Assembly (NCBI GenBank): GCA_023213395.1
Contig: CM041465.1
Location: 65,789,741-65,853,740, forward strand
Source of the DNA: Cycas panzhihuaensis
Lineage: Eukaryota; Cycadophyta
DNA length: 64,000 nt
Direction of reading: 5' to 3'
The translations under genes were made by a program, and so were the position numbers. Under the pieces are notes generated by a model that saw only the letters and a list, made by a program, of their open reading frames with translations, did not search any database and was not told the origin of the DNA. Of the stretch, positions 48,124 through 62,265 are shown piece by piece (the first letter of the stretch is position 1; each line of letters begins with the position of its first letter).

Positions 48124-48663
48124 GGCGGGGACGCCGACGGGCACTGTCTCCATTTTCGACCTCGTGATAGCCCTTTGGATCATCTCCTACCCCCGATCAC
48201 CTTCACCTTCTGGCCCTGTCTTCTATTGTGCTCCCATAGCCTTCAGTTTGCTCTTTCTTACAGATGCATTTATGGCACCCTATCGATGCATCTTTCGTTG
48301 GGTCCTTTTGCCTTATTTTACGTGCTATTCCCATGCATGCCCGAGTTTATACTCGTTTGGCTCATTTTACCGTCCTAGACCTATTTTTGCAGCTCTTTCC
48401 TGCCCCTGGGCCCTCAAAAGGGAATGCTCCCCCCATTCAGAGTCGTTCTTTGCTTTCTTAAGTAACCTTTGGTACCCCAGGATGCCCTTTTACCACCCAC
48501 TCTTAGCTGGTGGTCAGATAGTTAGCTCTTGTCATTGGGTAGCCTTATTGCTAGGTCCTCCTACCCTTCACGGCCATTTATTGCTTACCATACGAGCCTC
48601 TTAGTGCTTCGACTCTTATATTATCGCACATTTCCTCTACCAAGACTTTTTTTGCCATCATCT
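48124..48663. other. spacer between the antisense promoter and the second RNase H
   Basis: It contains pyrimidine-rich tracts followed by AG (TTTCTTACAG/ATG near 48262, TTTTTGCAG near 48395) that could act as 3' splice sites for a spliced sense transcript delivering the second RNase H frame. No protein similarity was seen. Confidence 0.3.
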
Positions 48664-49194
48664 ATGCCTCTTTACATTTTTACCGATGGCAGGAGCCGCG
48701 GTAATCCTGGACCTTCTGCTACTTCTTGGATTCTTCACAGCTCTTCCGGACATGATTTTTTACGTTCTGGAATCTTCCTCCCTGAGGTTACCAATAACGA
48801 AGCTGAGTACATGGCCATTATCGAGGCCCTCACTGATGCACTCTGTTTCCATCACACATCGATTGTCCTTCTTTACGACTCCCAGGTTGTGGTGTCCCAT
48901 CTCACCCAGGTTTACCAAGTGCGATGCCCCCACTTGAGAGCCCTCGCTTTGACTACTAGATCCCTACTGGCCAATTTCTAGTCTGTCGACATCTGACACA
49001 TTCCTTGAGCCCTTAACGCTGAGCCAAATAGCCTTGTTCGCCTTATCCTTGAGCGTCGCCTCCCTCTACTTGTTGATCGTCCCCGAGACTTGCTCGGTCG
49101 CTTTGTCACCCAAGTCTCACGCTGTCATGTAAATCACCTTACAATCTGCTTGCAGCTCCAAAAGCTAGTCGCTAATGAGGTTAAACTATGGTGA
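48664..49194 (+). pseudogene. second RNase H (archaeal type) of the Tat element
   Basis: From ATG 48664 the protein begins with FTDGRSRGNPGPSA, in which Asp 8 is the first catalytic residue. It continues with EVTNNEAEYMAIIEAL (Glu 48) and LLYDSQVVVSHLTQVY (Asp 72). After a stop at 48979 the frame continues with VDI, stop, HIP, stop, ALNAEPNSLV. This matches the H-V-P-R-x-x-N-x-x-A-D end of the domain, with Arg codons turned to TGA and the last Asp replaced by Glu. It ends at 49194. DGSSRGNPGP-type RNase H is the archaeal-like form known as an extra domain in Tat elements. Here it is a separate frame about 3.7 kb after integrase. Confidence 0.82.
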
Positions 49195-49405
49195 TTACCA
49201 GATTTGCTCACTTATCTCTCTTACTTGACATCATCTTTCATCTCTTCCCATTTTTTACGATAAGGGCAACCCCCTCATCCTTCTAGCTTCCGGTCAATTC
49301 TCGAGTGGCACATAGGCAGCCCCTATGTTGTCTCTACCTCTGTCCTCGTATCCATACATTCTGCCATAACACTTGCCGACACCCTTGTCTCCTGTTATGA
49401 TCATG

Positions 49406-49532
<127 letters not shown>

Positions 49533-49603
49533 CACATGTGCTACTGACAGTTGTGTTGCCAACATTCACCATCGCACCACGCTTACGGCCATGAGGCTCT
49601 ACT

Positions 49604-49616
49604 AGGAAGGAGGCGG
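49604..49616 (+). other. polypurine tract of the Tat element
   Basis: AGGAAGGAGGCGG lies directly before the 3' LTR start (TGTTTCTGACC at 49617), the position of the plus-strand primer. Confidence 0.6.
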
Positions 49617-52378
49617 TGTTTCTGACCACCGGAATGGATACGAGCAGTTGACTCGAGATAAGCCTGTATGCTTCTCCCTTTTCACTTGCATCATTTCGTT
49701 GGAAAGGTTGACAAAAGTATTGCCTCTCTGCATGATTGCTTACTTCATTTGCGTGATTACTTTGCATTTTGTTGCCTGTTTATGCTGCCTGTCGTATTGT
49801 GAGCCTATGACGACCCAGTGGGACCTACCTCTCCGTAAGGTAGACATCCCCATGGCATTATATGACCCTCTGTGTAGTCTCCACATGGCCTTGATTCCCT
49901 TTTTGGTCTATATAATCTGTTCATGCCTTGACCTTGAGCTTTTAACACCTCGTTCTAGGACTTTTGCTTATCAATGCTTGCTTGCCTCTGTCCACATGCT
50001 TCCTGGACTGTCTCAGCCACCTAGACAGGAGGGCCAACCCCTCCCAGGCCTGCCAAATCATCTCCCAAAGCTCTTAGAGCCTAGAAATCCACCATTTTGG
50101 CTTTCTGGTCATGCACCGTTGTAAACTTAGTGATACCGCAAAATTTACCGCGGTACAATGAAGTTTACCGTGGTGCGACTGTCATCAGTTATTTTTTAAA
50201 AACCTGCCATGGCAATTCTCACTTTTTCCGTGAAATTGCCACGTGTCCTCATGTCCACCTCAGCCTTATTCACACTCTATTCATTCACTTAGGGTTGGGA
50301 TGGGTATAAGTACTCAAACCCTCATCATTTTGAGGATCTCTTAGGTCATTGTTTGCTCTCAAAGATAACTATTTTTCTGCTGCAACTTCTACTCTCCTAC
50401 TCCCTCTGCCACAGGTGTTTCTACAGGCCTACGTTTCCTCCAACCTCAGGCCAGGACTCACCCGTAACTCTTTGCTTCCATGGTGGGAAGCCTCTTTCCA
50501 GGTTTCATCAAGTGTTTTTGGTGCTCATTCTTCCATAACTCGCCCAGTAGTGCTCCATTCAGCTATCTGTTGGATTTACCTCTTACAAACCCCTGTAGGG
50601 GCCCTCCTTCTTGCTGTTAGCAGGCCTAGATCTATCATACATCTGCCTAGCAGGTCTTACCAATTATTTTCTTCCATTTTTTTGATGATTTGCTCCCTGT
50701 TTGGACCCATTTCTTACTTTATTTTCCCGTTTCTTTCAGTTTTCACCCTTGAAAAGCTGTCTTTCCACAGTATTTGATTTGTTGCTTCTTGGCTCCACCT
50801 TCCCTCCACTGATTTTCTTCAAGAGAACAACGAGAGAAGAGTCCCAAGGCTAGGTGAAGAGAGTAAGGTGAGGCAGCCCCCCTTTTAGTCCTTCTCTCCA
50901 AGGGCAATCCCTTCCCACCTTCTCTTCTCTCATTCCATGTTCTTCTTGATATTATTAGGAGAGATTGAGCCCTAGGCTAGTGCTGGATTATCGGTGTATA
51001 CATCCACTTGCTGCACTGATTCTAGGCTAACTCGCCTCTCGTTTGGACCCTCGTAGAGTCCCCTGTATTGTTGGTTACCCCTTGTTCTCATTAGCAAGGG
51101 TTAGGGCACCAGATTACTGCCCATAGCAACTCTGCATCTTGCTTTCTTCCCAACACCTTGTTGCTCTTTCCTTGGCATCTCTTGGCTATCCTTAGTGACT
51201 TTTACCTACTACCTTGTTGTATTTACGAGTCGTGTGGAGATTTCAGTGGAGGATTAGCCATCTTGAGGCTTCCCTTGTACCATTTCGCTTGATGTCTAGC
51301 CTAGTTTGAGAGAGGGTTCTTAGAGTTTATTGCAACAGTTGTCTTTCTCTAACATTCTAATGTTAATAGGACTTATATACATTTGCATATACATAGATTG
51401 TCTCTTGCATCCCCTTCTTGGAAGGGATAGGTTTGTGCATGTGTAGGTTGCCATGGTGCTCTTGTAAAGGTGTGAAGCGCTTAGATCAGGGTAAGGTTCT
51501 TTGTTTTGCTCTTTGGTTTCATTCATTTCCTTTCTCTTTCCTTTTGCAAGGGGAAGGTAAGGGAGCCCCTCCATCATCCGTGGGCTTGGTGGGGACATGT
51601 GTGGTGTATGGGTGAGGCCTTCCATCATCTGCTACACCTCCCAGGTACGTGTTTCCCTCTTTTGTCCCCGCTTTCCTTTTCGCACTTTTAGTTGAGGTCT
51701 ATGCATTAGTTAAATAGGTCATACATAAAAGAGAAAAGGGAAATAACATCTTTTACCTATATTTGTATATTTACACATCACGCACCACATCCACATAGGA
51801 AAAGGACCTATAGGAGATTTTCCCTTTCTTTTTCCTTGGCTTGCAAGCCCTTCCCTCGCCCTTTTAGCTCGCTTCTGCTTGATTTTGTTTGCTTGCGCAC
51901 GTGATACCATTCATATTTCCTTTGATTGTTCTTTTTCTGAATCATTAAGGGAGATTTTGGGTTGGTTGTTCTCTCCCACTCCCCTCTCCTCTTCTTGGCT
52001 CTATTTGCTTGGTCAAATAACCAAGAAGATCCTAACTGCATCGTAGGCTATTGCCTACCTTACTCCCACTTATTTCCCTCTGCCATAGGGAAACCCTTGA
52101 GGACTCCTTTCCTCCCCTTCTGGCCGTCTAAGAGTGGGAGCACTTTCCTCCTAAGTCTATCCAAGCTACCTCTCTTGCTTCCCCTCTTTCTCTTTGAGAT
52201 AGGGGACCACTCCAAGGTAGCTGGGTATCATCCGTAGGTCCTGAACTCGCGCTTCGGTGCACGGGGCGCCCTACATGGTACTCACTTCGCTTGTAGGTTT
52301 TCTTCCGCACCCCCGATACCGCTATCGATCATCATGATTCCTACTCAGCTAGGTGATTATCCCATAGATGCGTATCCA
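49617..52378 (+). repeat. 3' LTR of the Tat element
   Basis: It is the direct repeat of the 5' LTR, 2762 bp, starting TGTTTCTG and ending GTATCCA. Its 20 bp repeat units are at 50113, 50133 and 50153, and its TATA box at 50305-50310. It has about 27 bp near 52010 that the 5' copy lacks. A frame of 158 codons (49648-50124) corresponds to the 141-codon frame of the 5' LTR. Confidence 0.9.
50113..50172 (+). repeat. 20 bp tandem repeat, 3 units, in the 3' LTR
   Basis: Units are GCACCGTTGTAAACTTAGTG, ATACCGCAAAATTTACCGCG and GTACAATGAAGTTTACCGTG, in exact 20 bp register, followed by GTGCGACTG. They match the array of the 5' LTR unit for unit. Confidence 0.75.
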
Positions 52379-52800
52379 TTAGCCATAACAACTTACAATT
52401 AAATTCTGCTAATAAAGTTATAGGTAGTGTCTTTTGCATATAGTAGAGAACCACCTTCTCTAAGAAATTTTAGCCCAACCTATTATAAAGAAAATATAAA
52501 CACTAGGCTATTATGCTAATGTTTTCTCCACAGTAAGGTGAGAATAGCCAACCTAAATTCTTTAAGGATACCTATCCACTCCTTTGATTAAAGATTATTA
52601 AGTGGTCTCTCCTAATAATGCAACCTCAATCCCTACTAGAATTACTATCTCTAATGTTAGCAATGAACTATAAGGAATCGACCAATACAAAATAGTATGG
52701 GTAATGATAAGATAAAACCCCTATGATCTCTCTAAAGAAAGTCACTTAACTAGCCACAACTTTATGGAACACTACTAAAAAATGAGCATAGAGTTGATCA
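52379..52800. repeat. duplicated block, copy B, right part
   Basis: After the target duplication, the sequence continues the match to copy A from about 33645 to 34055: AAAGTTATAGGTAG, TTTTGCATATAGTAGAGAACC, CCTATTATAAAGAAAATAT, ATGTTTTCTCCACA and AGTGGTCTCTCCTAAT. Similarity ends near 52800. Confidence 0.75.
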
Positions 52801-53803
52801 ACTTATTCTTTGATAGTCCCATAATTATTAGAGTCATTTAGTAACCTAAGTTTCTACAGATAGGTCTTAATAGGTAAAGTGCACTAATATGATTGTACCC
52901 CTACTAAGGAACTACCCCTAATTTGATAAGGGATTGACATAATCTAGGGCCTTGCATTTGTGGAGGGTCTTAGTTTGGTCACGTCTTAGTAAAACTAACA
53001 AAAGAAGATTTTGACTTTCTAAACACATAAAATATACCTAAGGATCTTAGAGGATGATGACACATCAACAAAGCAGGAACACTTTGATGATAATGCCTCA
53101 TTTAAAGTCTCAATATGACTAAAGTTGGAAACTAAGACATTGAATGAATAATGTGCATGGATAGAAGTAGGAAGTGATACTCAAGATCTATTGAATCCTA
53201 AATTTATCATGTGTGTGATTGTGTAATATAAATAATTTTTTTTTTCTATCCTTTATGTATGCATTTTTATAATCTTATTTCAATAATATATGTCTTATCC
53301 CCTCTAGGAGTTAGTTTAAAATTCAAATAAAAATATGTACTAGAACCCCTAATACATCTATGTGTTAATGCAACTACATGAAGTAAAATTTTATCATTAA
53401 ATTCAATAGTTTTCTAGGCTAATTAAAATTGAAATGAAACTACATATGAATGCAATAAGTTCCTTCCCTCATAGCTTATTTTATCTAGAAAAATTAATAT
53501 GCGTATAGAGTTACTTCTTCCTCTAATCCATATGTAAATTAATGTTATCCAAATCCCCTTTCTCTATGCCTATATACGAGTCAAAAGATGACCTACCATT
53601 GCTATATGTAAGGATGGCTAGGTAAGTTTAAGATAATCTTAGAATTTAATAATTTTTCAAGCCCTTAAGATGTGATTTTGAATAAGAATCAAATGTGGAC
53701 TTTCAAGAAAATACTTCATTTATGTTTTCAAATTTTAATACACAATTTAACATCCTTAAAGATTAATTTATCTTTCATTATAAATTTGATTTCAGAGGTA
53801 TAT
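52801..53803. other. no recognised feature
   Basis: AT-rich flanking sequence leads into the compound microsatellite. No coding similarity was found, and the missing LTR of the minus-strand copia element to the right was not found here. Confidence 0.35.
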
Positions 53804-55336
<1,533 letters not shown>

Positions 55337-55344
55337 GATCTTAT

Positions 55345-58300
55345 CTCTAGGGTATATGAACTTCTCATTGGGAAGAGGTTTTGTGAAGATGTCAGCTAAT
55401 TGTTCTAAACTTGGACAATAGGATAATTTGACTTCCCCTCTGTCTACTTTCTCTCAGATGAAGTGATGATGAACTTTATTATGTTTCGTTCAGGTATGAA
55501 AAACTAGGTTCTTCATCCTTTGAATAGTGTTATGATTGTCGTAGTTGATTACAGTTGTAGCCTTTTGAGAAATTGTAGTTCATCCAGAAGATGTCTTAGC
55601 CAAATAGCCTTACAGGAGGATTGAACTGCTACCTAGTATTCTGTTTTAGATGTAGATAATGATATAGTGGACTATATACAACATCGTTTTTTAGGTTGAA
55701 ACAATATCCAGAGGTAGATTTCTGTCTGTCAGTGTCTCCTGCCCAGTCAAAGTCTATACACCCAGTTAATAGATTTGATCCTTGATTACTATAGTAAATA
55801 CCATATGTCTTTGATCCTTGCAAGTAATGAAGAATATGCTTGGTTACTTTCTAATGTGATACCTTTGGGGAAGACATGTACCTTGAGATTAGCCCTACTG
55901 CAAATGCAATGGCTGGTCTAGTTGAAGTAAGATATATGAGATTTCCAACTAGAGTTATATAATGAGTTTCAATTACTAGTTCTTATCAAGATTAGCAGTG
56001 AGCTTGGCTCCAGAGCACATGGGTGCGAAAGATGGTTTGCAGTCTATCATACCAAAGTCTTCTAATATGTGTGATGTATACTTACTTTGATGTATGAAGA
56101 TTCCACCCTTTAGCTTATGAATTTCTATTCTTAAGTAGTAGTGGATTTCTCCTAGATCTGTTATTTTAAAAGTTTTAGACAATTGAAGTAGTAAAGAGTT
56201 GATCTAGTTGGTGTTACTACCGTTGAGTATTAGATCATCTATATACAATACAAGAATGGTGACTTTGTCATTCTTGTCAGTGTGAATGTAAAGGCCAGAG
56301 TCAACTTCTGATCACTTCATTTCAAGACTTTGTAGGTAGGAGTCCATATTTGCATACCAAGACCTAGGAGCCTATTTTAGTCCATAAAGAGCCTTGTTAA
56401 GTTTGCAGAAAAGGTGTTCCTATCCTTATGTGATGTATCCTGGTGGTTGTTCCATGTATAATTCCTCATGAAGATATCCATTGAGAAAGGCTCCTTTAAA
56501 ATCCATTTGATACATTGCCTAATTATTTTATGTAGTTAGGGTAATTACTATCCTAATGGTTGTCATTTTACTAACAAGAGTAAATGTTTCATCATAATCT
56601 AGTCCTTGAGTTTGAGAATAACTTTTTTCCACAAGTCGGGCCTTGTACTTCTCAATTGATCTATCAGATTTTTCTTTGATTTTATACAACCATCTACATC
56701 CAATGATGGGTTTACCTTGAGGAGGAGTAGTAAGTTCCCATGTCTTATTGCTATAGACTGATTTCATTTCTTCATTCATTACTTTTTTCCCATGAGGATT
56801 ATTTTGGGCTTGTTGACATGATATATCATGTTGAGCAATAAGCATATGATGTGTTTGACTTCTAGTTCTTTTCCCTTCTTGAATGAGATTTGGATTTACT
56901 CTAGATTCTTCCATTATTTTTAGGTACCATTTTGGCACCTTTTCTTGTGAGGGATTTTATGGTTGAATTGAGTTGTTAACATCCTTGTTTTGTTCAAATG
57001 AGTGGGATCATTCATCGGAGATACTTATAATGATAGCCAGTGGTGGTGCATTTTTTGTTCCTTATTGTTCACCTTAATCTATCTCAGAGTGAGATTGAGT
57101 CCAACTTGGTATGATGATATTAACTAATTGAGTAGGTATAGTTTTCCCATTAACTTGGTCTTCATCAGTTGATTCATCAAAGTGCACATCCCTACTGGGA
57201 TAGATCTTGTTGGTTAGAGGATCTATGCATTGGTATGCTTTGGATACTTCATTGTATCCCATAAGAATGCATCTTATATTTTTATCATCTAATTTATTTC
57301 TCTTTTTAGCATGAATATGCATGTAGATAGTTGATCCAAAGACTCAAAGGTGTGAGACATCTAGTTTCTAACCCAACCATACTTCTTTAAGGGTTATGTT
57401 CTCCAAAGATTTAGTTGGACTTCTATTGAGGAGGTATGTGACTGTATTTGTTGCTTCAATTAAATATTTGTTGCTTATCCCTTTTTGTTTTAGCAAGGAA
57501 TGAATCATCTCCGATATGGTCCTATTTTCCCTCTCAACCACTCCATTGGATTGTGGAGTATAGGGAGTTGTAAATTATCTTTGTATATAATTTTTCTTAT
57601 AGTATTATGTAAATTCATTGGATGTGAATTCCCCACCATTATTAGTCCTCAAGCATTTGATACTGCATTAACTTTCTTTTTCAACTTTGGCTTTGGATTT
57701 GGGAAAGGTGTCAAATACATTAGATTTCAATTTAAGAAAATAGATCCAGATCTTTTTGGTACAATTGTCTATGAAGTTCAAATAGTAGCATGCCCCTTGC
57801 AAGGATGGGGGAGTGAATGGACTACATAGATCACTATGAATTAGTTGTTGTTTGTAATATGCTCTAGTAGTACTCGCAGAGAATTACAGTTTATGTTGTT
57901 TGCCCATCATGCATGTGTTACAAATAGAGTTAGAGTTTTTTATCCATGGAAGGCCATGCACCATATTATGTTTGCTTAATAAGGATAAAGCATCATAAGA
58001 CAAATGACCATAACACAAATGCCAAAGTTTTCTATTATTAATATTTTTAGTTACATGAAGGTCAATATGAACTTGTGTGGCAAGGAATTTGTACAATCCA
58101 TTGGTTTTAATACCCTTACAAATTACTTTGTTCCTTTTGTATTTATTAAAAATAACATATCCATCACCATCAAATAGGACTTGGAGCTTGTTATTTATTA
58201 GATGATATATAAATAACATGTTCTTTGTCATCCCTAATATATAGAACACACGGTCAACTTTTTTAGTGTTCCCATCTAGTAAGGTAATATGCACTATTCC

Positions 58301-58559
58301 ATGTCCTTATATTGGATGGGTGGTGTCATCTCCAAGTTTGATTGAGCTACAATTTTGAGAAGGGTTTATGCTGTTGAACCAAGCTTGCTTGTGGATCATG
58401 TGTCTAGAAGCTCCAAAGTCTATAAACCAATCATCGTGATTTTTATTCTTTACTGCTAAGGAAATAGATGTTACAAATTCGGTCTCTTCTTCTTCTTCTT
58501 TAATTGACTCCTTTCTTTCAGGTTGTCCTGAGTAGCTACCTGAAGCTATTATCCCCCTT
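55345..58559 (-). pseudogene. copia pol (PR, IN, RT, RNase H)
   Basis: Minus-strand reading. Protease: DWFIDFGASRHMIHKQAWF (about 58420), with Ser of DSGA changed to Phe. Pre-integrase: RKLWHLCYGHLSYDALSLL. Integrase: NFIDNCTKKIWIYFLKLK (second Asp of IDDC lost), RTNNGGEFTSNEFT and TTPYTPQSNGVVERENR (Glu kept). RT: CRWLYKIKEKSDRSIEKYKA, MDFKGAFLNGYLHEELYM, KALYGLK followed by a stop at the Gln site, and the active site VLYIDDLIL (intact DD). RNase H: DWAGDTDRQKSTSGYC, TKHNKVHHHFI and [15 protein letters not shown]. Long stretches are still open, so this is among the better preserved copia copies here. Confidence 0.88.
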
Positions 58560-59395
58560 TCTATGTCTGCTTTGTGGTGTCAAAAGTTAATGGTATAGTG
58601 ACCAAAATTTCTACAATAATAGCAAATGATTTGGTGACCAAGTTATCCTCCTAAGTATTAGATGGGGTGAAAGCAAGGAGAAGATCATCCTCTACTAGGA
58701 GTATAGTTTGTGGGTCATCTTCTCCCTTGTTCTGGTTTATGAAAAACTCCTCTATTAGTGGTGCCCTTGCCTCATATACTTACTCTAGATGAAAATGCAT
58801 TTTCCAATTCATTTTCGAGATTGGTTCTAGTATGCTCATGATGTAGAAGTTGGATACAGATAGTAGTGAATAAGGGATATGCAATTTCTATCATCAACTT
58901 GTAAGATATAATAAAATTCTAGAATCAGGTAGGAAGTTTTTGTATAATAAGGTCAATGAGATCACCATCTGAATAACTCACTCCAACTAACATCAGGTTT
59001 TTATGAAGTAGCTTGAATTTTCTAAGAAAGGAGGTGAAGTCTTCCAATTCAGACATGCTTAGGGTAGCCATTTGGCTTTTGAGTGCCATGACGTGATCTG
59101 TGTTTGTCTAGGTACACAAGGTGTTCAATATGATCTAAGCTTCATGAGGAGTTGTGGCACTGGCTATGTGAGGTAAGATGGAGTCTACAACTGACAGAGT
59201 TATGGAGGTAAGCACAAGACCTTTTTGTTCTATGTACACCTTCTTTTTAGAAGCATTTGTAGTCTTAGGTTTGATACTCTCCAGCTAGTCCCATACACCC
59301 TGAGCCAATAGTATGGATCTCATCTTAGTCTTCCATGATTCATAGTTATCATCAATGAGTTTTTTAGACTTGAAAAGTTGAAGAGAGAAAGCCAT
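58560..59395 (-). pseudogene. copia gag
   Basis: A minus-strand ATG at 59395 begins MAFSLQLFKSKKLIDDNYES, followed by WKTKMRSILLAQGVWD and a stop. Later parts include LNTLCT, HVMALKSQMATLSMSELEDF and FLRKFKLLHKNLMLVGVSYS, typical of copia Gag. The knuckle CYYCRNFGHYTINF (about 58610) keeps C-C-H, while the last Cys position is Phe. Several stops lie at Gln and Trp sites. Confidence 0.83.
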
Positions 59396-60500
59396 GACAA
59401 TGTGAGTAGTTCTATCAAGTCTAGATGCGGGATTACCTGGACTCGTAGGCCTGTTGATAAACCTCCAATAGAGATTCGAGATAGGCAGCTTTGTGGCACT
59501 AACTACTAACTACTGCACCACGAGGCTTCGACAGTCAGTCAGGCTTCCTAATCTAGGTTGGGTTCAAGGTCCTATAGGGTCTTCCTATATACCTTTCAAT
59601 ATATGGAGGCTCAAATCCATAAGCGAGTTCTGTTTGAGGCTTGGGTATTGGGTCCTTTCAATTCCTCTCACTTCACATGATGGTTCCAAACTCCCAATGT
59701 GCTTAGCCAAGAACGATAGATTCAATGCAATTTTTATAGACCCCTAGAATAGGGTCTCTAAGGTTGGGAATGGGTAGCTTCCAAGTAGAGTTATCTACCT
59801 CTGGGAGAAGAAGAAGGTAATTGTAACAAATATATCTCCCTTTTTAATATATATTTTTTAAGAAATGAAAGAGATTAGAATACTCAGTCAAAATAAGAAA
59901 ATGTAGTAAGGAGGTTTTTTTAGTGCTTTCCTGAGATAAAAACCTACTACTGATAGTCGTACGAGTGGCAATACTGTGTAATAAATGAGTCAAAAAATTA
60001 ACTTTCTTAAAATGCTCTAAAAGAGGTGTTAAAAGGATGGCCTTGATATGTAGATTCTTGATCTGCAACTATTTTTTTGAATGGACCTCTCAGCGAGGAG
60101 AAAAAGCTAGACAAAACTCCAATGGGCAACTAGGGTTTTTTCACGATTTTGTTGATTTCTTCTAGATATGAAGGAGAAGGCCTTTCAGTCATATATCAAT
60201 GGAAAGCTTATGCTAAGGGCTTTCTATTAATACTAGGTTTTACTAATATAGACACTCGTATAGTGAGAAACAAGTAAAAAAAACTCCAATGGTAGTTGTA
60301 CAGCTTTAAATAGTCTTTAGGGTATCAAAACGATGAAATTTGAGTTCGGTCCTTTAGAGAGAATTGAAGAGAATGTCAAGGCACCTCTCTAAGTAAAATT
60401 TCATCAAATTCTAAGGAGAAAAAAAAAAATGATTATATTAGTGTATGGACCTGTTCGTATAATCCTAATGCTTCTCTAAAAAAGATCTAGACCTAACCTT
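59396..60500 (-). other. leader of the minus-strand copia element
   Basis: About 1.1 kb lie between the primer site and the gag ATG. An 84-codon plus-strand frame (59493-59747) is not convincing. No other coding is seen. Confidence 0.5.
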
Positions 60501-60512
60501 GCTCTAATACCA
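60501..60512 (-). other. primer binding site (initiator Met tRNA)
   Basis: The minus strand reads TGGTATTAGAGC, one base different from the usual TGGTATCAGAGC (a C-to-T change), directly after the LTR. Confidence 0.85.
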
Positions 60513-60699
60513 TATAGGATTAAAGCTAAAATGGCAGATTAAGAATGCTTGATAATCTTATTGAGAGTATATGAGTATATATATATAATTAGGGTTTATA
60601 ATCCTCTGGAACTACTTTGTAACTGATACATAGCATAATGATATGTGTTATTGACATGTGTCATTAATATACAAAAGGATTAGACATTATATTCTAATA
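60513..60699 (-). repeat. 5' LTR of the minus-strand copia element
   Basis: The end beside the primer site is secure. The start is placed at minus-strand TATTAGAATATAATG, probably TGTTAGAAT before a G-to-A change, giving about 187 bp. An alternative start further right (TGTCCATG, 60725) would give 213 bp. A TATATATATA segment near 60575 could be the core promoter. The partner LTR is missing. Confidence 0.6.
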
Positions 60700-62265
60700 A
60701 ATATTATAATGATATTTCATGGACACTTTTAAGGTTCACTTTTATCTTTTAATTGAATGTGATTTTTAATGACATATGTGTATTTGCTTAAATATTTACT
60801 AGTAGTTTGATTATTATACCTTGAGAAAAAGACTTGGTTTTAAGGGCTTTAAGTATCAATATTTTATATTAAAATAGATCATTGGGTGTATAAATCAAAC
60901 ATAATTTATTTAACTTTTTAAGATTATGCATTTCATATTCAAATTATTGAACCAATTTGCAACTTAAAATACATCTATGTAGTAGTTCACATATTCATTA
61001 TTTAATAATTATGAAAATGTGTCCTTAGAATTGACTTTTAACTCATCAAACAAATTTGATTTATATGCATGAAAAAAAAGCACATTTAAATGACTAATTT
61101 CCTACTTAATGATATATGATTTTAAAGCTCCATAAAGCTTCACTATAACCCCTTTTTTCCTTCACTTTCATTATTAAATAAATGTGTATTTTGATAATTA
61201 AAACATTTACCAAAAAATTATTAGAAATATGAAGTTTCTTGCAAGAAGATAGGGTCATATAATATTTGCCAGAGAGTATGTTTAAATGGTGAATATAAAG
61301 AAGTATATATAAGTTTATAATTTCTAAATTTGTCCCCAAAGAAACTTAATGTTAATGGGTTTATGTTCAAGATTAGGCAAAAATTGTAATGTTTAGAATA
61401 TATAAAACTCTATTAAAAGATGGAAAAAAAAAAGTGTTTGTTTAAACTAATATGTGTATGTGTATAATAAAGGGTGAGTCTACAAGACTTAAACCTAATC
61501 TCCTATACACTAATAGCTTAATTTTCACCTCACTAACCACCTAGCTAAACTCACTCATTAATATGGAATCATAACTATAAAACTTGTATTGCTTAATAAT
61601 AATTTTCTACACTACTTAATGTGTTTAAATAACAAAAAAAAAATAAATCTATTCCCTTTATTATTAGGTGATATAATTATGTGTGAACAAAAAACCCTTT
61701 TATTAAATTGATCAAAAATATGATCTCTCACTCATTTCACTCCATCTCCTCAATAGTGCTTTAATCTTCTCGTATTAATAACAAGTGAATAACAAAGAAG
61801 TAATGGAGGATGATGAAGGAAAAAGGGAACATTTATTATTTGTCACAAATATCCTCTCATTAAAATCTATATCTTGGGACTAATCTTCAATTCTCTCCAA
61901 AATAATCACTTCTCAAGATTAGACACTACCAAAATCAATCCAAAATTTTCTCCTAAGAGATGTTAGCCAACTTTTCATTGATAATAAGTTAAATTTATAC
62001 AATGTTTATTAAGGGATGTGTTCATTTAATCTCTTGAAAAATGGGTTGAACAATCCCAAAATTTTCATTTAATAACAAAACATAAGACCCCCTTTCAAGG
62101 GATGTAACAAAGTATTACAAAGATAAAAACACTTTCAGGGGAAAAAAAAATCACCCTAAGGCCCATGAACCTAGGTATTAATACCATAACTTACTGACAT
62201 CATAATTCTAAAAACTAACCCCTACAACAATAAGGTAGATGTAGGCTTATTAGAAATTGGGATAA
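60700..62265. other. no recognised feature
   Basis: AT-rich flanking sequence without coding similarity. From about 62000 it may contain the decayed gag or spacer of the gypsy fragment that follows. Confidence 0.3.

Larger units (their letters stand above)
55337..60699 (-). mobile_element. Ty1/copia retrotransposon, minus strand, 3' end replaced by microsatellite
   Basis: On the minus strand: 5' LTR (60699-60513), primer site (60512-60501), leader, gag from 59395 and pol to about 55345. The polypurine tract and 3' LTR that should follow are missing; the coding frame runs directly into the compound microsatellite. Many stops show that it is inactive. Confidence 0.82.

Noticed and set aside
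59493-59747. 84-codon plus-strand frame in a copia leader
   Set aside because: No similarity to a known protein, and it lies antisense to the leader with no promoter or splice evidence.
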